A stretch of 64,000 nucleotides of DNA from Cavia porcellus (GCF_034190915.1 NW_026947486.1:77604044-77668043), one strand, 5' to 3'. Shown: positions 46,292 through 58,019, counted from the first letter of the stretch. Notes: a model not told the origin generated them from the letters alone. Made by a program: numbers and translations.

Positions 46292-47010
46292 GCCCAGCCG
46301 CGCCTAGCCATCAGCGTGCAGAGGAGGAGCTGGGCGGATCTGGAGTGCCTGCAGAAGCCCCTTCCTTTGTCTGGAGGAGTGAATATTTCTGCAAGCAGGG
46401 AGGGATCCCAGGTTCCTGAGGCACCTCGGCCTGTGGTGAGTGGCCAGCACAGTCTGCCCAAATCTCAGACTGTTCCGGACCCCCAGGCTTCTGGGTGCAG
46501 TGAAGTGGAGCAGTGGGTTAGAGGCCACTACAGCCACCTCCCCATCCCGGCTACACCTGGAGGTCTGCGGAGCTCACTGGGTGGGCGGGCCTACACTATC
46601 CCCCCCCAGCCCAGCCGTGCCTAGCCATCTGCGTGCAGAGGAGGAGCTGGGTGGATCCGGAGTGACCGCAGAAGGCCCTTCCTTTGTCTGGAGGACTGTG
46701 GATATCTCTGCAAGCAGGGAGGGATCACAGGCTCCTGAGGCACTGCGGCCTGTGGTGAGTACCCTAACCCGGCTGCGATTCAAGAGCTGTGGATCTACCA
46801 AGGGGCAGGTGGGCGCACAGTGTCCCTGAGGCCCAGCTTGTCTGGAACCGCGGAGTTCTGAACAAGCAGAGGAGGGCCATTGGTTCTGCAGGCCCAATGG
46901 CCTGGGGTAGAGTGGTGCCAGAGTCTCAGTAGCTGCAAACATAGAAGGGGATTTTCAACAGATCCTGAGGAGGCTTTCAAATAACACTTGAAACACAGAA
47001 ATATAGGAAA
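46291..47010 (+). promoter_or_regulatory. L1 E 5'UTR: GC-rich, 1.5 copies of a ~317-bp monomer
   Basis: 46291-46450 and 46608-46766 repeat each other: CCCAGCCG(C/T)GCCTAGCCATC, GTGCAGAGGAGGAGCTGGG, CCTTCCTTTGTCTGGAGGA, GCAAGCAGGGAGGGATC and CGGCCTGTGGTGAGT. The offset is 317 bases (CCTAGCC at 46303 and 46620). The second copy then turns into a unique tether to ORF1. It is CpG-containing and strongly GC-rich against an AT-rich flank, as expected for an L1 promoter. Confidence 0.85.
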
Positions 47011-48061
47011 ATGACAAAACGAAAGACCAAATTACAACCTCAAACCTCCAGCCCATCTCAGGAAACCCTAGGAGGAATGTATTTAGAAGAAAATATATCC
47101 CATCCTCCTCAGATATCAGACACAATAGCTACTGAAGTTGACAAGCAACTCCAGGAAGCTTTAAAGAAATTCAAACTCGAAATAATATCCCAGATAAAAG
47201 AAGAAATGGTAAAAGAAATGAAAGAGATTCTAAATATATCTAAAGTAAACACAGATAAAAAATTGGAGGAACTAAACAAAAAGATAGAATCCCTAGATGA
47301 GCAATATAAGAAACAAACAGAATTCATAATGCAGATGCACAGAGATATACAGGAAATAAAAAACTCCACTGAAAGTTGTAAAAACCGCCTTAATGAAAGT
47401 GAAGATAGAATTTCAGTCCTTGAAGACAGGATTGCAGCTAGTGAACAGGAAAGGAAAGATCTTTTAAAAATAACAAGGAATCAGGAAACAACAATTCAAC
47501 AACTGCAAGATGATGCAAAGAAGAATAACATAAGAATGATAGGGATTAATGAAAAAGAAGGAGACAACATAAAGGATATCAAGAGGATATTTAGAGAAGC
47601 AATAGCTGAAAACTTCCCAAGCATGAGATCAGAAACTGACATCAGGATCAGTGAAGCATATAGAACTCCAAATAGTCATAACCAAATTAAAACTACACCC
47701 AGACATATAATAATCACCATCCCAGAAATCCAACACAAGAATAGATTATTAAAAAGCTGTCAGAGAGAAAAGACAGGTCACTTATAAAGGAAAACCTATC
47801 AGAATCACAGCAGACTTCTCATCACAAACAATAAAGTCAAGAAGAGCATGGAGTGAAGTATTCCAGATCCTAAAGCAAAATGATTTCCAACCTAGACTGA
47901 TATATCCTGCAAAACTATCATTTAAAATAGATGGTGAAATACGATACTTCCATGACAAAGGACAGCTGAAGAACTTCATGAACACCAAACCAACCCTGCA
48001 AAAAATATTGAAAGACAGTTTAGATACGCAAAGGAAAAAAACCACTAAGCAAAGCAAATAA
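47011..48061 (+). pseudogene. L1 E ORF1 (L1 nucleic-acid chaperone), one frameshift
   Basis: Encodes about 350 residues if one extra A in the A run at about 47750-47755 is ignored; the open part 47011-47787 is 258 codons. The basic N-terminus is followed by a long coiled coil (residues about 40-160, heptads such as L-N-K-K-I-E-S-L-D-E-Q-Y). An RRM-like domain follows (about 165-255, starting at the N-N-I-R-M-I-G-I-N-E-K-E-G motif). A C-terminal domain follows the frameshift (N-D-F-Q-P-R-L-I-Y-P). Known ORF1p trimers coat L1 RNA in cytoplasmic particles and aid strand transfer. ORF2 follows after a 23-base gap. The frameshift truncates the C-terminal domain, so this copy would not make normal ORF1p. 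Confidence 0.93.
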
Positions 48062-48084
48062 TTAAACAGAACAGAAAGATAAAG

Positions 48085-51000
48085 ATGCAACAGCAGAGAG
48101 ATAAGATTCCTACAATTATCCAACATTTCACAGTAATAACCATTAATGTAAATGGTCTCAATGCACCAACCAAAAGAAACAGACTAGCAGAATGGATCAA
48201 GAAACAAAATCCATCCATATGCTGTTTACAGGAAACCCATCTAAACCAGAAGGATACTCACAGACTGAAAGTCAAAGGATGGAAAACAATTCTTCATGCA
48301 GCAGGAATCCAAAAAAAGGCAGGAGTAGCCATTCTGTTTGCAGACAACGTGAACTTTAAACCAACAATGACCATAAAGGATAAAGAAGGTCACTACATAC
48401 TCGTAAGGGGAAAACTCCAAGAGGAAGAGATAACTATCTTAAATATATACGCACCAAACTCCAGAGCGCCCAGTTATATAAAACAATTATTAAAAGAAAT
48501 GAAAACTCAAATTATCAGTAACACAATTGTAACAGGAGACCTTAATACGCCATTGACATCAAGGGACAGATCGACCAGACAGAAAATGAGTAAAGAAATA
48601 ACAGAACTGAATCATACCTGTGAACAAATGGGTTTGATAGACATATACAGAATGTTCCACCCAACAACATCAGAATACACATTCTTCTCAGCAGTACATG
48701 GATCATTTTCTAAAATAGGCCATATATTAGCACACAGAACATATTTAAACAAGTGCAAAAGAGCTGAAATCATCCCTTGCATGTTATTGGATCATAGGGC
48801 TCTGAAATTAGAAATTAATGATAAACGATACTGCAAAAATCCCACAAACACATGGAAACTGAATAACACACTCTTGAGTAATCAGTAGGTCACAGAAGAA
48901 ATTAAAGAAGAAATCAAACAATACCTAAAAGAAAATGAAAATGCAGATACAACTTACCGGAATCTGTGGGATGCAATGAAAGCCGTCCTGAGAGGAAAAT
49001 TTATTGCACTGAGTTCCCACATCAGGAAAACAGAACGAATACAAATAAATAACTTGATGCTACACCTCAAACAGCTAGAAAAAGAAGAGCCAGTCAAGCC
49101 CAAAGCCAAAAGAAGAGAGGAAATTATAAAAATCAGAGCAGAAATCAATGCAATAGAGACTAAGAAAACAATCCAAAGGATCAACAAATCAAAGAGTTGG
49201 TTCTTTGAAAGAATAAATAAAATCGATAAGCCCCTAGCCAACCTTATTAAAAAAAGGGAAGAAAAAGCTCAAATTCATGCAATAAGAAATGAAAAAGGAG
49301 AAGTCACTACAGGCCCAATAGAAATACAGAAGATCATCAACACCTATTTCGAAAACCTCTAGTCTCAAAAGTTTGATAACACAGAAGAAATAGACAGATT
49401 CTTAGAAGCATATGAAGTGCCAAAGCTTGATCAAGAGGATGTAAAATTGTTGAATAACCCAATCTTGGTTACTGAAATCGAAAATGTAATTAAGTCCTTA
49501 CCCACCAAGAAGAGCCCAGGCCCAGATGGATTCACTGCAGAATTCTACAAGAAATACAAAGAAGACCTAATGCCGACACTCCTCAAACTACTCAATGAAA
49601 TTGAAAGGGAAGCAATCCTTCCTAAGTCATTCCTGGAAGCAAATATCACTCTAGTACCAAAACCTGAGAAAGACCCAACTAAAAAAGAGAACTATAGACC
49701 GATCTCCCTAATGAACACAGATGCAAAAATCCTTAATAAAATATTGGCAAATAGGATCCAGCAAATCATCAAGAAGATTATACACCATGACCAAGTGGGA
49801 TTCATCCCAGGAATGCAAGGATGGTTCAACATATGCAAATCAATAAATGTAATCCACCATATCAATAAAGCCAAAAATAAGAATCACATGATCATTTCTA
49901 TAGATGCAGAAAAAGCCTTCGATAAGGTCCAACATTTATTCATGATAAAAACTCTACAGAAAATTGGAATAGATGGTCTTTACCTCAATATAATAAAGGC
50001 CATTTATGACAAACCAACAGGCAGCATCATACTAAATGGCCAAAAATTGAAAGCCTTTACTTTAAAATCAGGCACAAGACAAGGATGTCCTTTATCACCA
50101 CTCCTATTTAATATATTACTGGAAGTACTAGCCAGAGCAATTAGGCAAGAAAGAGAAATAAAAGGGGTAAAGATAGGAAAAGAAGAATTTAAGTTGTCAT
50201 TGTTTGCAGATGACATGATACTCTACATAGAAGACCCCCTAAGCTCCATTGAAAGACTCTTAGATACAATAAATAAATTCAGTAATGTGGCTGGATACAA
50301 AATCAATACTCAGAAATCAATAGCATTCCTATACACAAACAACAAAATCACAGAGAGGGAAATAAGGGAAACTGGAGTATTCACATTAGCAAGCAAAAAA
50401 ATGAAATATTTAGGAATTACTCTTACAAAAGAAGTGAAAGACTTATACAGTGAAAACTATAATACACTGAAAAAGGAAATTGAAGATGATCTCAGAAAAT
50501 GGAAAGACATCCCTTGCTCATGGATAGGAAGAACAAACATTGTGAAGATGGCCATTCTCCCAAAACTCTTATACAGATTCAATGCAATCCCAATAGAAAT
50601 ACCATCAACATACATTATAGATCTAGAGAAATCACTCCTAAATTTCATCTGGAACCAGAAGAGACCTAGAATCGCAAAAGCAATTCTAAGCAGCAAAGAC
50701 AAAGCAGGAGGCATCACAATCCCTGACTTGAAATTATACTACAAAGCAACAGTAGTAAAATCAACGTGGTATTGGAATCAAAACAGAGCTGAAGATCAAT
50801 GGAATAGATTAGAAGATACAACCACAACTACAAACACACTCAACCACCTTATCTTTGATAAAGGAGCCAAGCAGGTTCACTGGAAGAATGACAGTCTCTT
50901 TAATAAATGGTGCTGGAAAAACTGGCTCTCCATTTGCCGAAAACTAAAGCTAGACCCATGTCTATCACCATGTACTAAATTAAAATCTAAGTGGGTCAAA

Positions 51001-51923
51001 GATCTGAATATTAAAACAGAAACGCTAAATCTATTGGAAGACAAATTGGGTAGAAACCTTGGAGACATAGGAGTAGGTAGAGAATTCATGAACAGGACTC
51101 AAACTGCACGGGAAATACTTCCCAGAATCAATAACTGGGACCACTTCTTATTAAAAAGTTTCTGCATGTCAAAAGAAATCTCCAGCATAGTGAAAAGAAA
51201 ACCCACAAACTGGGAAAAGATTTTAGTGAACTCTCTCTCAGACAAGGGACTCTTGTCTAAAACATATAAAGAATTAAAAAAAACTCAGACCTGCAAAATT
51301 CAAAGATCCAGTCCAAAAATGGGCATCTGAGATGAATACGCAATTCTCAGATGAAGAAAAGCAAATGGCAAATAAATATATGAAAAAAATGCTCATCATC
51401 ATTGGTCATTAGAGAAATGCAAATTAAAACCACACTGAGATACCATCTCACTCCTGAAAGAATGGCCAGGATCAAGAAAACCAACAACAAATGCTGGAGA
51501 GGCTGTGGGGAAAAAGGAATTCTCCTGCACTGTTGGTGGGAGTGTAGACTGGTACAGCCTTTGTGGAGGTCTGTCTGGAGGGTTCTCAAAAAGTTGGGAT
51601 TGGAAATCCCATTTATTCCAGCTATTCCACTTCTAGGCATATTCCCAGAAGAACTGAAAGCATCATACCACAGGGATATATGTGCACCTATGTTTATAGC
51701 AGCACAATTTGTAATTGCCAGATCTTGGAAACAACCCAATTGTCCATCAACTGAGGAATGGATAAAAAAGTTGTGGTATTTCTATACAATGGAGTATTAT
51801 TCAGCTATAAGGAAGGATCGCATTGAGATATTTATCAATAAATCGGCGCAGCTTGAGACCATACTCATAAGTGAAATAAATCAATCTCGCATGTATGAAT
51901 ACCGAATAGTTTCCCTAATGTAA
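48085..51923 (+). pseudogene. L1 E ORF2 (endonuclease + reverse transcriptase), four breaks
   Basis: About 1279 codons, the usual L1 ORF2 length. Start: ATG 48085, with I-N-V-N-G-L-N (catalytic Asn) at about residues 20-26. The endonuclease keeps C-L-Q-E-T-H (Glu) and G-D-L-N-T-P. The Ser-Lys-Ile-Asp-His signature reads Ser-Lys-Ile-Gly-His, with GGC at 48718-48720 (residue 212). L1 A and L1 D keep Asp there, so the nickase is probably dead. The reverse transcriptase shows [10 protein letters not shown] and Phe-Ala-Asp-Asp (50203-50214, residues 707-710). The C-terminal Cys-X3-Cys-X7-His-X4-Cys motif is present (about 51493-51545). Breaks: in-frame TAG at 48886-48888 and 49360-49362, and frame changes near 51290 and in the A run near 51385. 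Confidence 0.94.
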
Positions 51924-52991
51924 GTAATGATTCAAATATATAAAAATATGTGATAATCATGATTCCCCATTATGTGGCCTTGAAGCCTTATAAAATTTTC
52001 ACTTATTAATTAGAAAGGCTTTATTCTGGGCTTCTTGATATGGAAATATTTGAAGCTATAGTATATGAAGTTTTATCCAAATATTTTAAGGAAAAAGACA
52101 GACACTGTGGTAACTACTATTCTTTAAAAAAATTATTTAGTTATTTCTTATGTTTATTTTAATTAAGGGAAAAATTTTAAAAAAATTAGGATATATAATA
52201 GTAACTCTTTTCGATCTCCTATTAACTTGTTTTGAAGTCCTGTAATACTCCCAAGATCTTGTTTTGACTGATTAGACTCTGTTCCATTCTGTGCGATAGT
52301 AGCAAGTCTGAGGGTATAGGCAACTAATTTGAAGGCAATAAGATTCACAAAGATGCCCATTCTGGTTTGACTATTGTCTCCTTTGGAAGTCCTGTAATGT
52401 TTACAATGCCTAAGTTTTATTGGTCTTGTTCTCTACTGTTTTGTCCAACTTTATAATATCTAATGAGATAGACAATTCCTTTTAAGGAAACAAGAGACAA
52501 CGTTGATAACCATTGTTAACAACCTTGTACTCTGTTCTACATCATGTGCTATGTCTATCCTTGGTTTTGACTTACAGCTTTGTTTTGCCATATTTGACTT
52601 TATTCTCTCCCCCCCCAAAAAAGTAATAAGAACTAAGGAGTAATAAAATCCAAAATGTGTAAATTTTGTTGTAAAAAAGAGAGGGAGGAAAAAAAAAAAG
52701 AGCTCTAACGGATATAACAGCAAGTGTGTTTAGGGGTGTTAAATAGCTGACTATATTAATGTTTTTGGATCATTGAACACAGCTGTTTGCAGTCTCTCTG
52801 TTTGAATGTCTACTTTGTATTCTTTGATACTGTGATTTGAGCAACTATTTCCAAGATGATAATATGTAATCTATTAACAGGTGATTTCTTACTGTTATGT
52901 TTTTTCTTTTGTAGTTCTCTATTATGTGTAACCTTACACTGCTTTGTTTTGTTTTGTGTTTTTCTCTTTTTCCTCTTAAATAAAGAAAAAA
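51924..52991 (+). repeat. L1 E 3'UTR and poly-A
   Basis: A ~1.07 kb T-rich 3'UTR with degenerate repeats around GATAGTA/GATAGACAA words (52297, 52470), GACA(C/A) and GTAAC/GATAACCATTGTT. A CCCCCCCCAAAAAA run lies near 52610. An AATAAA signal in TTAAATAAAGAAAAA at 52977-52990 is followed by the A tail. The part 52430-52860 is the same sequence as the orphan segment at 10430-10850. Confidence 0.8.
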
Positions 52992-53007
52992 AAAATTTAA
53001 CGTGTGG
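52992..53007. repeat. Right target-site duplication of L1 E
   Basis: A second copy of AAAATTTAACGTGTGG, identical to 46276-46291. After it the pre-insertion sequence continues. Confidence 0.92.
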
Positions 53008-53095
53008 TTCATTATATTATTTGAAACTAAATGGAAGCCAATTCTTTGGTCACGTCTTCTGTGACTTTTCTGATTCCAGTTCAGAAGAAATTCCA

Positions 53096-53099
<4 letters not shown>

Positions 53100-53144
<45 letters not shown>
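53100..53144. repeat. (TG)n microsatellite
   Basis: About 22 uninterrupted GT/TG dinucleotides. It is followed by CCGGCATGCGCC and a short stretch (53150-53215, CTCTGCTACTGAGCTGCACTC) that faintly resembles an inverted ID-type SINE. Confidence 0.95.
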
Positions 53145-53145
<1 letters not shown>

Positions 53146-53289
53146 CGGCATGCGCCAATGGTAACTGATCTAAGGCCTCTTGAATTCTGTGTGTACTCTG
53201 CTACTGAGCTGCACTCTCATGCTCCTATCCCTCTCCCAAACATTTATATTTTACAGAGATGATTTTGCTCTTAAAGTGAGGATCCAAGG

Positions 53290-53378
53290 CAGTCCTGGTA
53301 AGTCATGATATTTATAATCCTAGAAAGGCTAAAACAGGAGGATTGTCAGTTTGGGGAAATCTTGCATTGTATATCAAA

Positions 53379-53381
<3 letters not shown>
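53290..53381 (+). mobile_element. Decayed B1/Alu-like SINE, plus strand
   Basis: CCTGGTAAGTCATGATATTT, TAATCCTAGAAAGGCT and AACAGGAGGATTGTCAGTTT follow the B1/Alu order (TAATCCCAGCACT, GAGGCAGGAGGATT, and so on). CTTGCATTGTATATCAAAACTC corresponds to the end before the A-rich tail, here replaced by the (GA)n tract. Confidence 0.6.
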
Positions 53382-53435
<54 letters not shown>

Positions 53436-53490
53436 GACAGAGAGACAAACACAGACAGAGAGAGAGACAGAGATAGACAGAGAGATAAGA

Positions 53491-53550
<60 letters not shown>
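53382..53550. repeat. (GA)n polypurine microsatellite
   Basis: About 170 bases of nearly pure AG repeat with a few CAGA/ATAGA interruptions. The open frame through it (53305-53595, Arg-Glu repeats) is a low-complexity artefact. Confidence 0.95.
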
Positions 53551-55017
53551 CAGAGGTATTGCTTGCTAATGCAGCTGTTTATTTTTCCCTGCTGAGTGAA
53601 GTAAATATCAATAAACAGAAGATCCTCTAATTCTAAGAAAAAATCTGTTCTGTTTGTGCTTGTTTGTGGGCCAAATCATTAGCATGTAGAGATCAGTTAT
53701 CTTTCCATTTAGTTATGTATTTCTATGATATTTATTGAGGAAATGCTAACAGAATATTAGACAAGGTTAGGCCATTTTATTTTCACATAAACAAGATCTT
53801 CATTCAAGTACTGGTTTGGCTGAATACTAATTTAACTACGTATAAACTAGTTTATTTTAGGTAAATAAAAAGCTCTGTAAGACTCAGTTTTCTTACAAAC
53901 TGGGATAGTTACTATAAGAACAAAGAAATATTACCTGGTCTATATATTTGTGGAAAAATAATAGCTTAAAAGAATACACACAAACATTCATTGTATGGTT
54001 CCATATGCACCATAGTGGGGCAATCTTCTTATTCTATCATTTAATGAAATAAGAAAGAGCAATAGGATTGACAGAACCTGAACATCAATATTCATGATGT
54101 TACTGCATGAAGACAAGAACATTTATGATATTTTCTTAAGCTGTTATGTCTGGTTTATAATGAATATATCAGAATAAGCAAAGGGCTAGACTTTGAAGTC
54201 TCTGAAGAGACTCAGCTCTATTCATCTGTCTGTATTTGAATAATGGCATTTTACATGAATATAAAGGGGAATTCAAGAAAAAAGAAGCTAAGAACGTAGT
54301 CTGCTTATATGAAGAGGTTTTTAGAGAAGTTTCACTGCTTGTTAAAATCCAGTGTCTGTTAATTTACACAGACATTTATCTATCTTATAAAAGATAGCCA
54401 TAAGCTGAGACATAAAACTTCTTTGTGACCTTTTTTATTTGCAATGGGTATAAAGGAAACGGTAAAGCAGAAGCTTTGGTTTTAATTTCTGTTATGCTTA
54501 GCAGTGTGTACAGATATCAGATCATTAAAAATCCTGGAGCTATATTTAAAGTCCAGTCTTTACATACAAAATCAGAGACAGGCAGAAAAAAAAAATGAAA
54601 AAGAAGCAAATGTTTTCTCAGCACAGAAACATACTAAACATGCACTCTTAAAAGTGTTTTGGTCTAAGATCATATGCAGTTCTAAACATAAAATTAGCCC
54701 ATAATTAATATAATTTATATATGAGAATTTTAATAAATATCTTCAGCAAATGAAGAGTGTTTTTAAAGAATATTGAAGGTAAGTTGTATTTTATCAGCAA
54801 TAGAGATACAAAATTCACGGTATAGTCACCAGATGGCAATATGTAGTCATCTGTAAATATATGAATAAAGGAGGTTTATCTATAGTCAATTAAGAGAGCC
54901 AACCATAAGGCTGGTCCAGAGAAATAAAGTATCTTTGGGTCAAGACCAATAAATTAAAATAATAAATCATTGTTTAAGAGTGAATTTTCTAGATTTCTTA
55001 GATGTCTTCTTTCCTAA
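53551..55017. other. Unannotated AT-rich sequence
   Basis: No recognisable repeat or gene. The longest frame (54504-54704, 66 codons) has no motif. Confidence 0.4.
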
Positions 55018-55330
55018 TATGGTAAGATCCTGATTTACAAATGATCTCTGTTCCAGGAGAACATTTGTAAGTCAGACTAAATCCAATAAAGTGAGTCATA
55101 CACACCTTTGCTACAAATAGGCATTCTAAAGCATAGAAAACCAAACACACACAAATACTGTAAATAAACTACTTTTACTTATACAGTTACCTTAAAATGA
55201 TGATACAGAGTTAGATTCATGTTGAGCTATTTTTGCAACTTGTCATATGTAAGAATGTTCATAATGTATCAACTATTCCTATCTCTGAAAGTTCACAATT
55301 TGGATGTTTGTAAGTGGGGGACTTACTGTA
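55018..55330 (+). mobile_element. Possible Tigger-like (Tc1/mariner) MITE
   Basis: The right end GTTTGTAAGTGGGGGACTTACTGTA is, in reverse complement, similar to the left end ATGGTAAGATCCTGATTTAC followed by AAATG. Both ends also contain TTTGTAAGTC or its complement. The ends sit at TA dinucleotides. This resembles small Tigger-type MITEs, whose ends read CAGTAAGTCCCC. Decayed and non-coding. Confidence 0.5.
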
Positions 55331-56304
55331 ACAAAACTTGATGTCTAGTATTCAGGTCAATTAGTTTTTTGAAAGAAGGTCATGAGATTTAAAAAATCTC
55401 ATTGTCAATCCCCATTCTTTAGTGCCTGTGCTACATTTTTATTTAGAACAAATATTTAGGGTTATAAAATAGCATAAAAATTTTCTACCCATGCCCTAAA
55501 TCATTTACGTTAAATGTAGATGAAAAATACTTTCTTGTGTAAAGTTACATTTTCTTTAAGGCTGAATACAACATGAGTAAAATGTATATTATGCATGTGT
55601 ATTTTCATACATGCATTTTGTCATACATAGTTTTATACTATTTTTATTATTATCATAATTTTTTACTGGATCATTCAAAGACTTAAGATGTTATATTGGT
55701 GGACTTTTAGGGAACATGTAAAGTAGTAGATTCCACTTCTAATCAAATTACTGTTTTCATATATAGAATGAGCAGTCAAGTTCATGTATTCTTCCTTAAA
55801 TACTTCTTTTTGACAATTCTACACACTATGCTTTTCTTTGTCATGAAACAATTCTTGGTTTTAGTTTTATTATTGTTTCACAAAATTTTTAAATTTATAC
55901 TTTTGAGTGATTTCAGGTTTTAAATATGCTTGCTCTTGTAGCTTTTTATATGAAGTACAACTGCAAAAACATTCAGTAAGTGAGATTAACAAAGTGGAAT
56001 GTCTATCCTTGTTTACCATTGTGTTTGCATTTCTATGCACTCTGAATCACATTTACTTGTTACATAAAACAAATATACTCAAATGCTTTGAGTTTTGCAT
56101 TCTAATGAATGTTTAAATATTTTGTACATACTGGATTGTATGTACAATATTTACCAGTAAATACTCATTAGAAGTTGTATACCTAAAATTCTGATTGTAA
56201 ATCTTAATTCTTTTTGTGAATATCAGAAAACAAATTCAAAGTTAAAGTAAGAAGATGCTTTATATAATCCTAATATTTAATTAGATCTTCAAAAACTTTG
56301 AAGA
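55331..56304. other. Unannotated AT-rich sequence
   Basis: Nothing recognised. A 69-codon frame (55907-56116) has no similarity that I can name. Confidence 0.4.
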
Positions 56305-56360
56305 TACTGTTGTAGAGCTCTTGCTTAGCATATTCAAAGTCCTGGATTAAATCCCCAACA
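56305..56360 (+). mobile_element. ID-type SINE fragment, old
   Basis: GTAGAGCTCTTGCTTAGCAT, AAGTCCTGGATTAAATCCCC and AACA match the ID body up to its end. The expected A tail position is occupied by a (TTTA)n run. Confidence 0.65.
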
Positions 56361-56362
56361 TT

Positions 56363-56397
<35 letters not shown>
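56361..56397. repeat. (TTTA)n microsatellite
   Basis: Nine TTTA/ATTT units between an ID fragment and a B1-like element. Confidence 0.95.
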
Positions 56398-56401
<4 letters not shown>

Positions 56402-56424
56402 AATTTATAAAGTATAAATCATAT

Positions 56425-56555
56425 TGATTTATTTATGAGTTTTTGAGACAGGGTCTGGCTATGTATGTAGAGAAGGATGTCCTTAAATTGCTGGAAATTC
56501 CTTTGCCTCAGCCTCCCAGGTGCTGCAATTACACTAATGCATCACCATGCCTGGC
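56425..56555 (-). mobile_element. B1-like SINE, minus strand
   Basis: TTTTTGAGACAGGGTCTGGC, TGCCTCAGCCTCCCAGGTGC and CATCACCATGCCTGGCA identify the reverse complement of a 7SL-derived SINE. Confidence 0.85.
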
Positions 56556-56699
56556 ACAATCCCCATTTTAAAAGAAAAACATTGTATCTTCAAAATGTGT
56601 TCATAACTTTGGATCTATCATAATTCCTGGATGTTTTGCGTATTTCATGCTTTATTATTCATAGGCAATTTCAAACAGATTCATTGGTCACTAGGTTTC

Positions 56700-57048
56700 T
56701 GTCTTAGTTACTTTTTACTCATTTCTGAGACAAAATACCTGAAGCCCAAAGTTGAGAAAGGAAAGGTTTATTTCTTAAGTTTTTTGAAGTTTCAGTCCAT
56801 ACTCAGTAACTCCATACTTCAGTTGACTCCAAGGCAGGGTGGCATGGCTCAGCCGCAGTTCATGGTGGCTGCAAACAGCAAGGAGGAAACAAGCAAAACA
56901 GAGTGAGACACACCTTCTTTCTGCCATTCCATTACATCCCGGCTCCACCCCTAGGCCAGTGTAGCACTCACACCCCCAATTCATGTGCTAGACAATGAAC
57001 CAATCACAAATGCATGAGGCCTGGGGGCCACACACATAAACCATGACA
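56700..57048 (-). mobile_element. MaLR/MT-like solo LTR, minus strand
   Basis: Begins TGTCTTAGTTAC, has AAAATACCTGAAG and AGGTTTATTTCTTAAG, then CAGTCCATAC. It ends CCATGACA, i.e. TG...CA. This is the antisense order of rodent MT/ORR1-type LTRs. Flanks GTTTC (56695-56699) and ATTTC (57049-57053) fit a 5-base duplication with one change. No internal sequence. Confidence 0.75.
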
Positions 57049-57250
57049 ATTTCTTACATAAAATAATACTTATGACTCCTCTGGTATTGTCAATCATGGA
57101 ATAATTATTTTCTCTACTGCCACAAGATCAAGTTGGCACAAGAAATAAGAATGAAATAAAGGAAATAAATAGTATTTTACTGCATCATTAAAAAGTGTCC
57201 TCTAAAATCAACTTCAAATGTCTATAAAGGAGAAATTTTGATAATACATC

Positions 57251-57579
57251 TTAGTCATTTTCTTGTTGCTAGGGCTAAATGAAGAGAAGTTTATTTTTGC
57301 TCACAGAAGTTTCACTCTACAGTTGGCTAGTTCCAGGGCAGAAGCAGCATAGAGGAAGAGCCTGTTGTGTTGAAAATCTCATGTCATGGTAACCAGGAAG
57401 CTGAGAGTTAAGGGAGGACCAGGAAGGGAAATATACCTTTCTGTGTCATGCTTCTAGTGACCTGCCTCTTTCACATAGACCCCACCTCCTAAAAGCAAGT
57501 CAGCTATAATGTCCCTGTAATCTCATCACCTTCCAAACTTGTGACACTTTGGTGCTTATTTTAGATTTGAGCCATAACA
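57251..57579 (-). mobile_element. MaLR-like solo LTR, minus strand, older
   Basis: TTAGTCATTTTCTTGTTGCT, AGAAGTTTATTTTTGCTCAC, CCCCACCTCCTAAAAG and a final GAGCCATAACA. Flanks ACATC (57246-57250) and GCATC (57580-57584) could be a 5-base duplication. Confidence 0.7.
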
Positions 57580-57982
57580 GCATCTAAATCAAATACTTTC
57601 AAAGCTATTTCAAACTACCTTTGAACATATTCAAGTCTAACATCATTACAAATGCTGCAAGAAAAAAAAATGAGAATAGTGTTTCATTATGAAACAATCA
57701 CATTGAATATGATAGAGTATTTAAGAAATAATAAATATGTAAAGTGTCTCTGTAATAATATATTTTGTTTACTGAATGTGGTTAAATGCTATATGGAGCT
57801 CACATTCCTCAGCTTGCTTAAAGCATAAACATTTTTGGAGGTGTTAATTGTTTGCATCTTGAAAACACATCTTCAGGTTCACTGCACATTATGATTACTA
57901 AACCTTATTTACACATTTTGGTGAATAGGCATTTGCTTAGGACAATGGCTGATTGTTAAGTTATTTCATACATATACATTAC

Positions 57983-58019
<37 letters not shown>

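Larger units (their letters stand above)
46291..52991 (+). mobile_element. L1 element E: youngest, full-length, nearly intact LINE-1
   Basis: This element is about 6.7 kb: 5'UTR with a partial tandem monomer, ORF1 47011-48061, ORF2 48085-51923, ~1.07 kb 3'UTR, and a poly-A tail, all between perfect target-site duplications. Damage is limited to one frameshift in ORF1, and two TAG stops and two frameshifts in ORF2, plus a catalytic substitution. Its coding sequence is the best reference for the L1 lineage in this window. The intact duplication and low damage suggest a recent insertion, which is an inference. Confidence 0.95.

Noticed and set aside
46286..46829. GC-rich open frames of 112-129 codons in the L1 E 5'UTR as a host exon or CpG-island gene
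   Set aside because: The region lies inside the target-site duplications of L1 E and is its tandem promoter. The frames repeat each other because the monomer repeats.
53305..53595. A 96-codon Arg/Glu-repeat open frame
   Set aside because: It is a translation of the (GA)n microsatellite.
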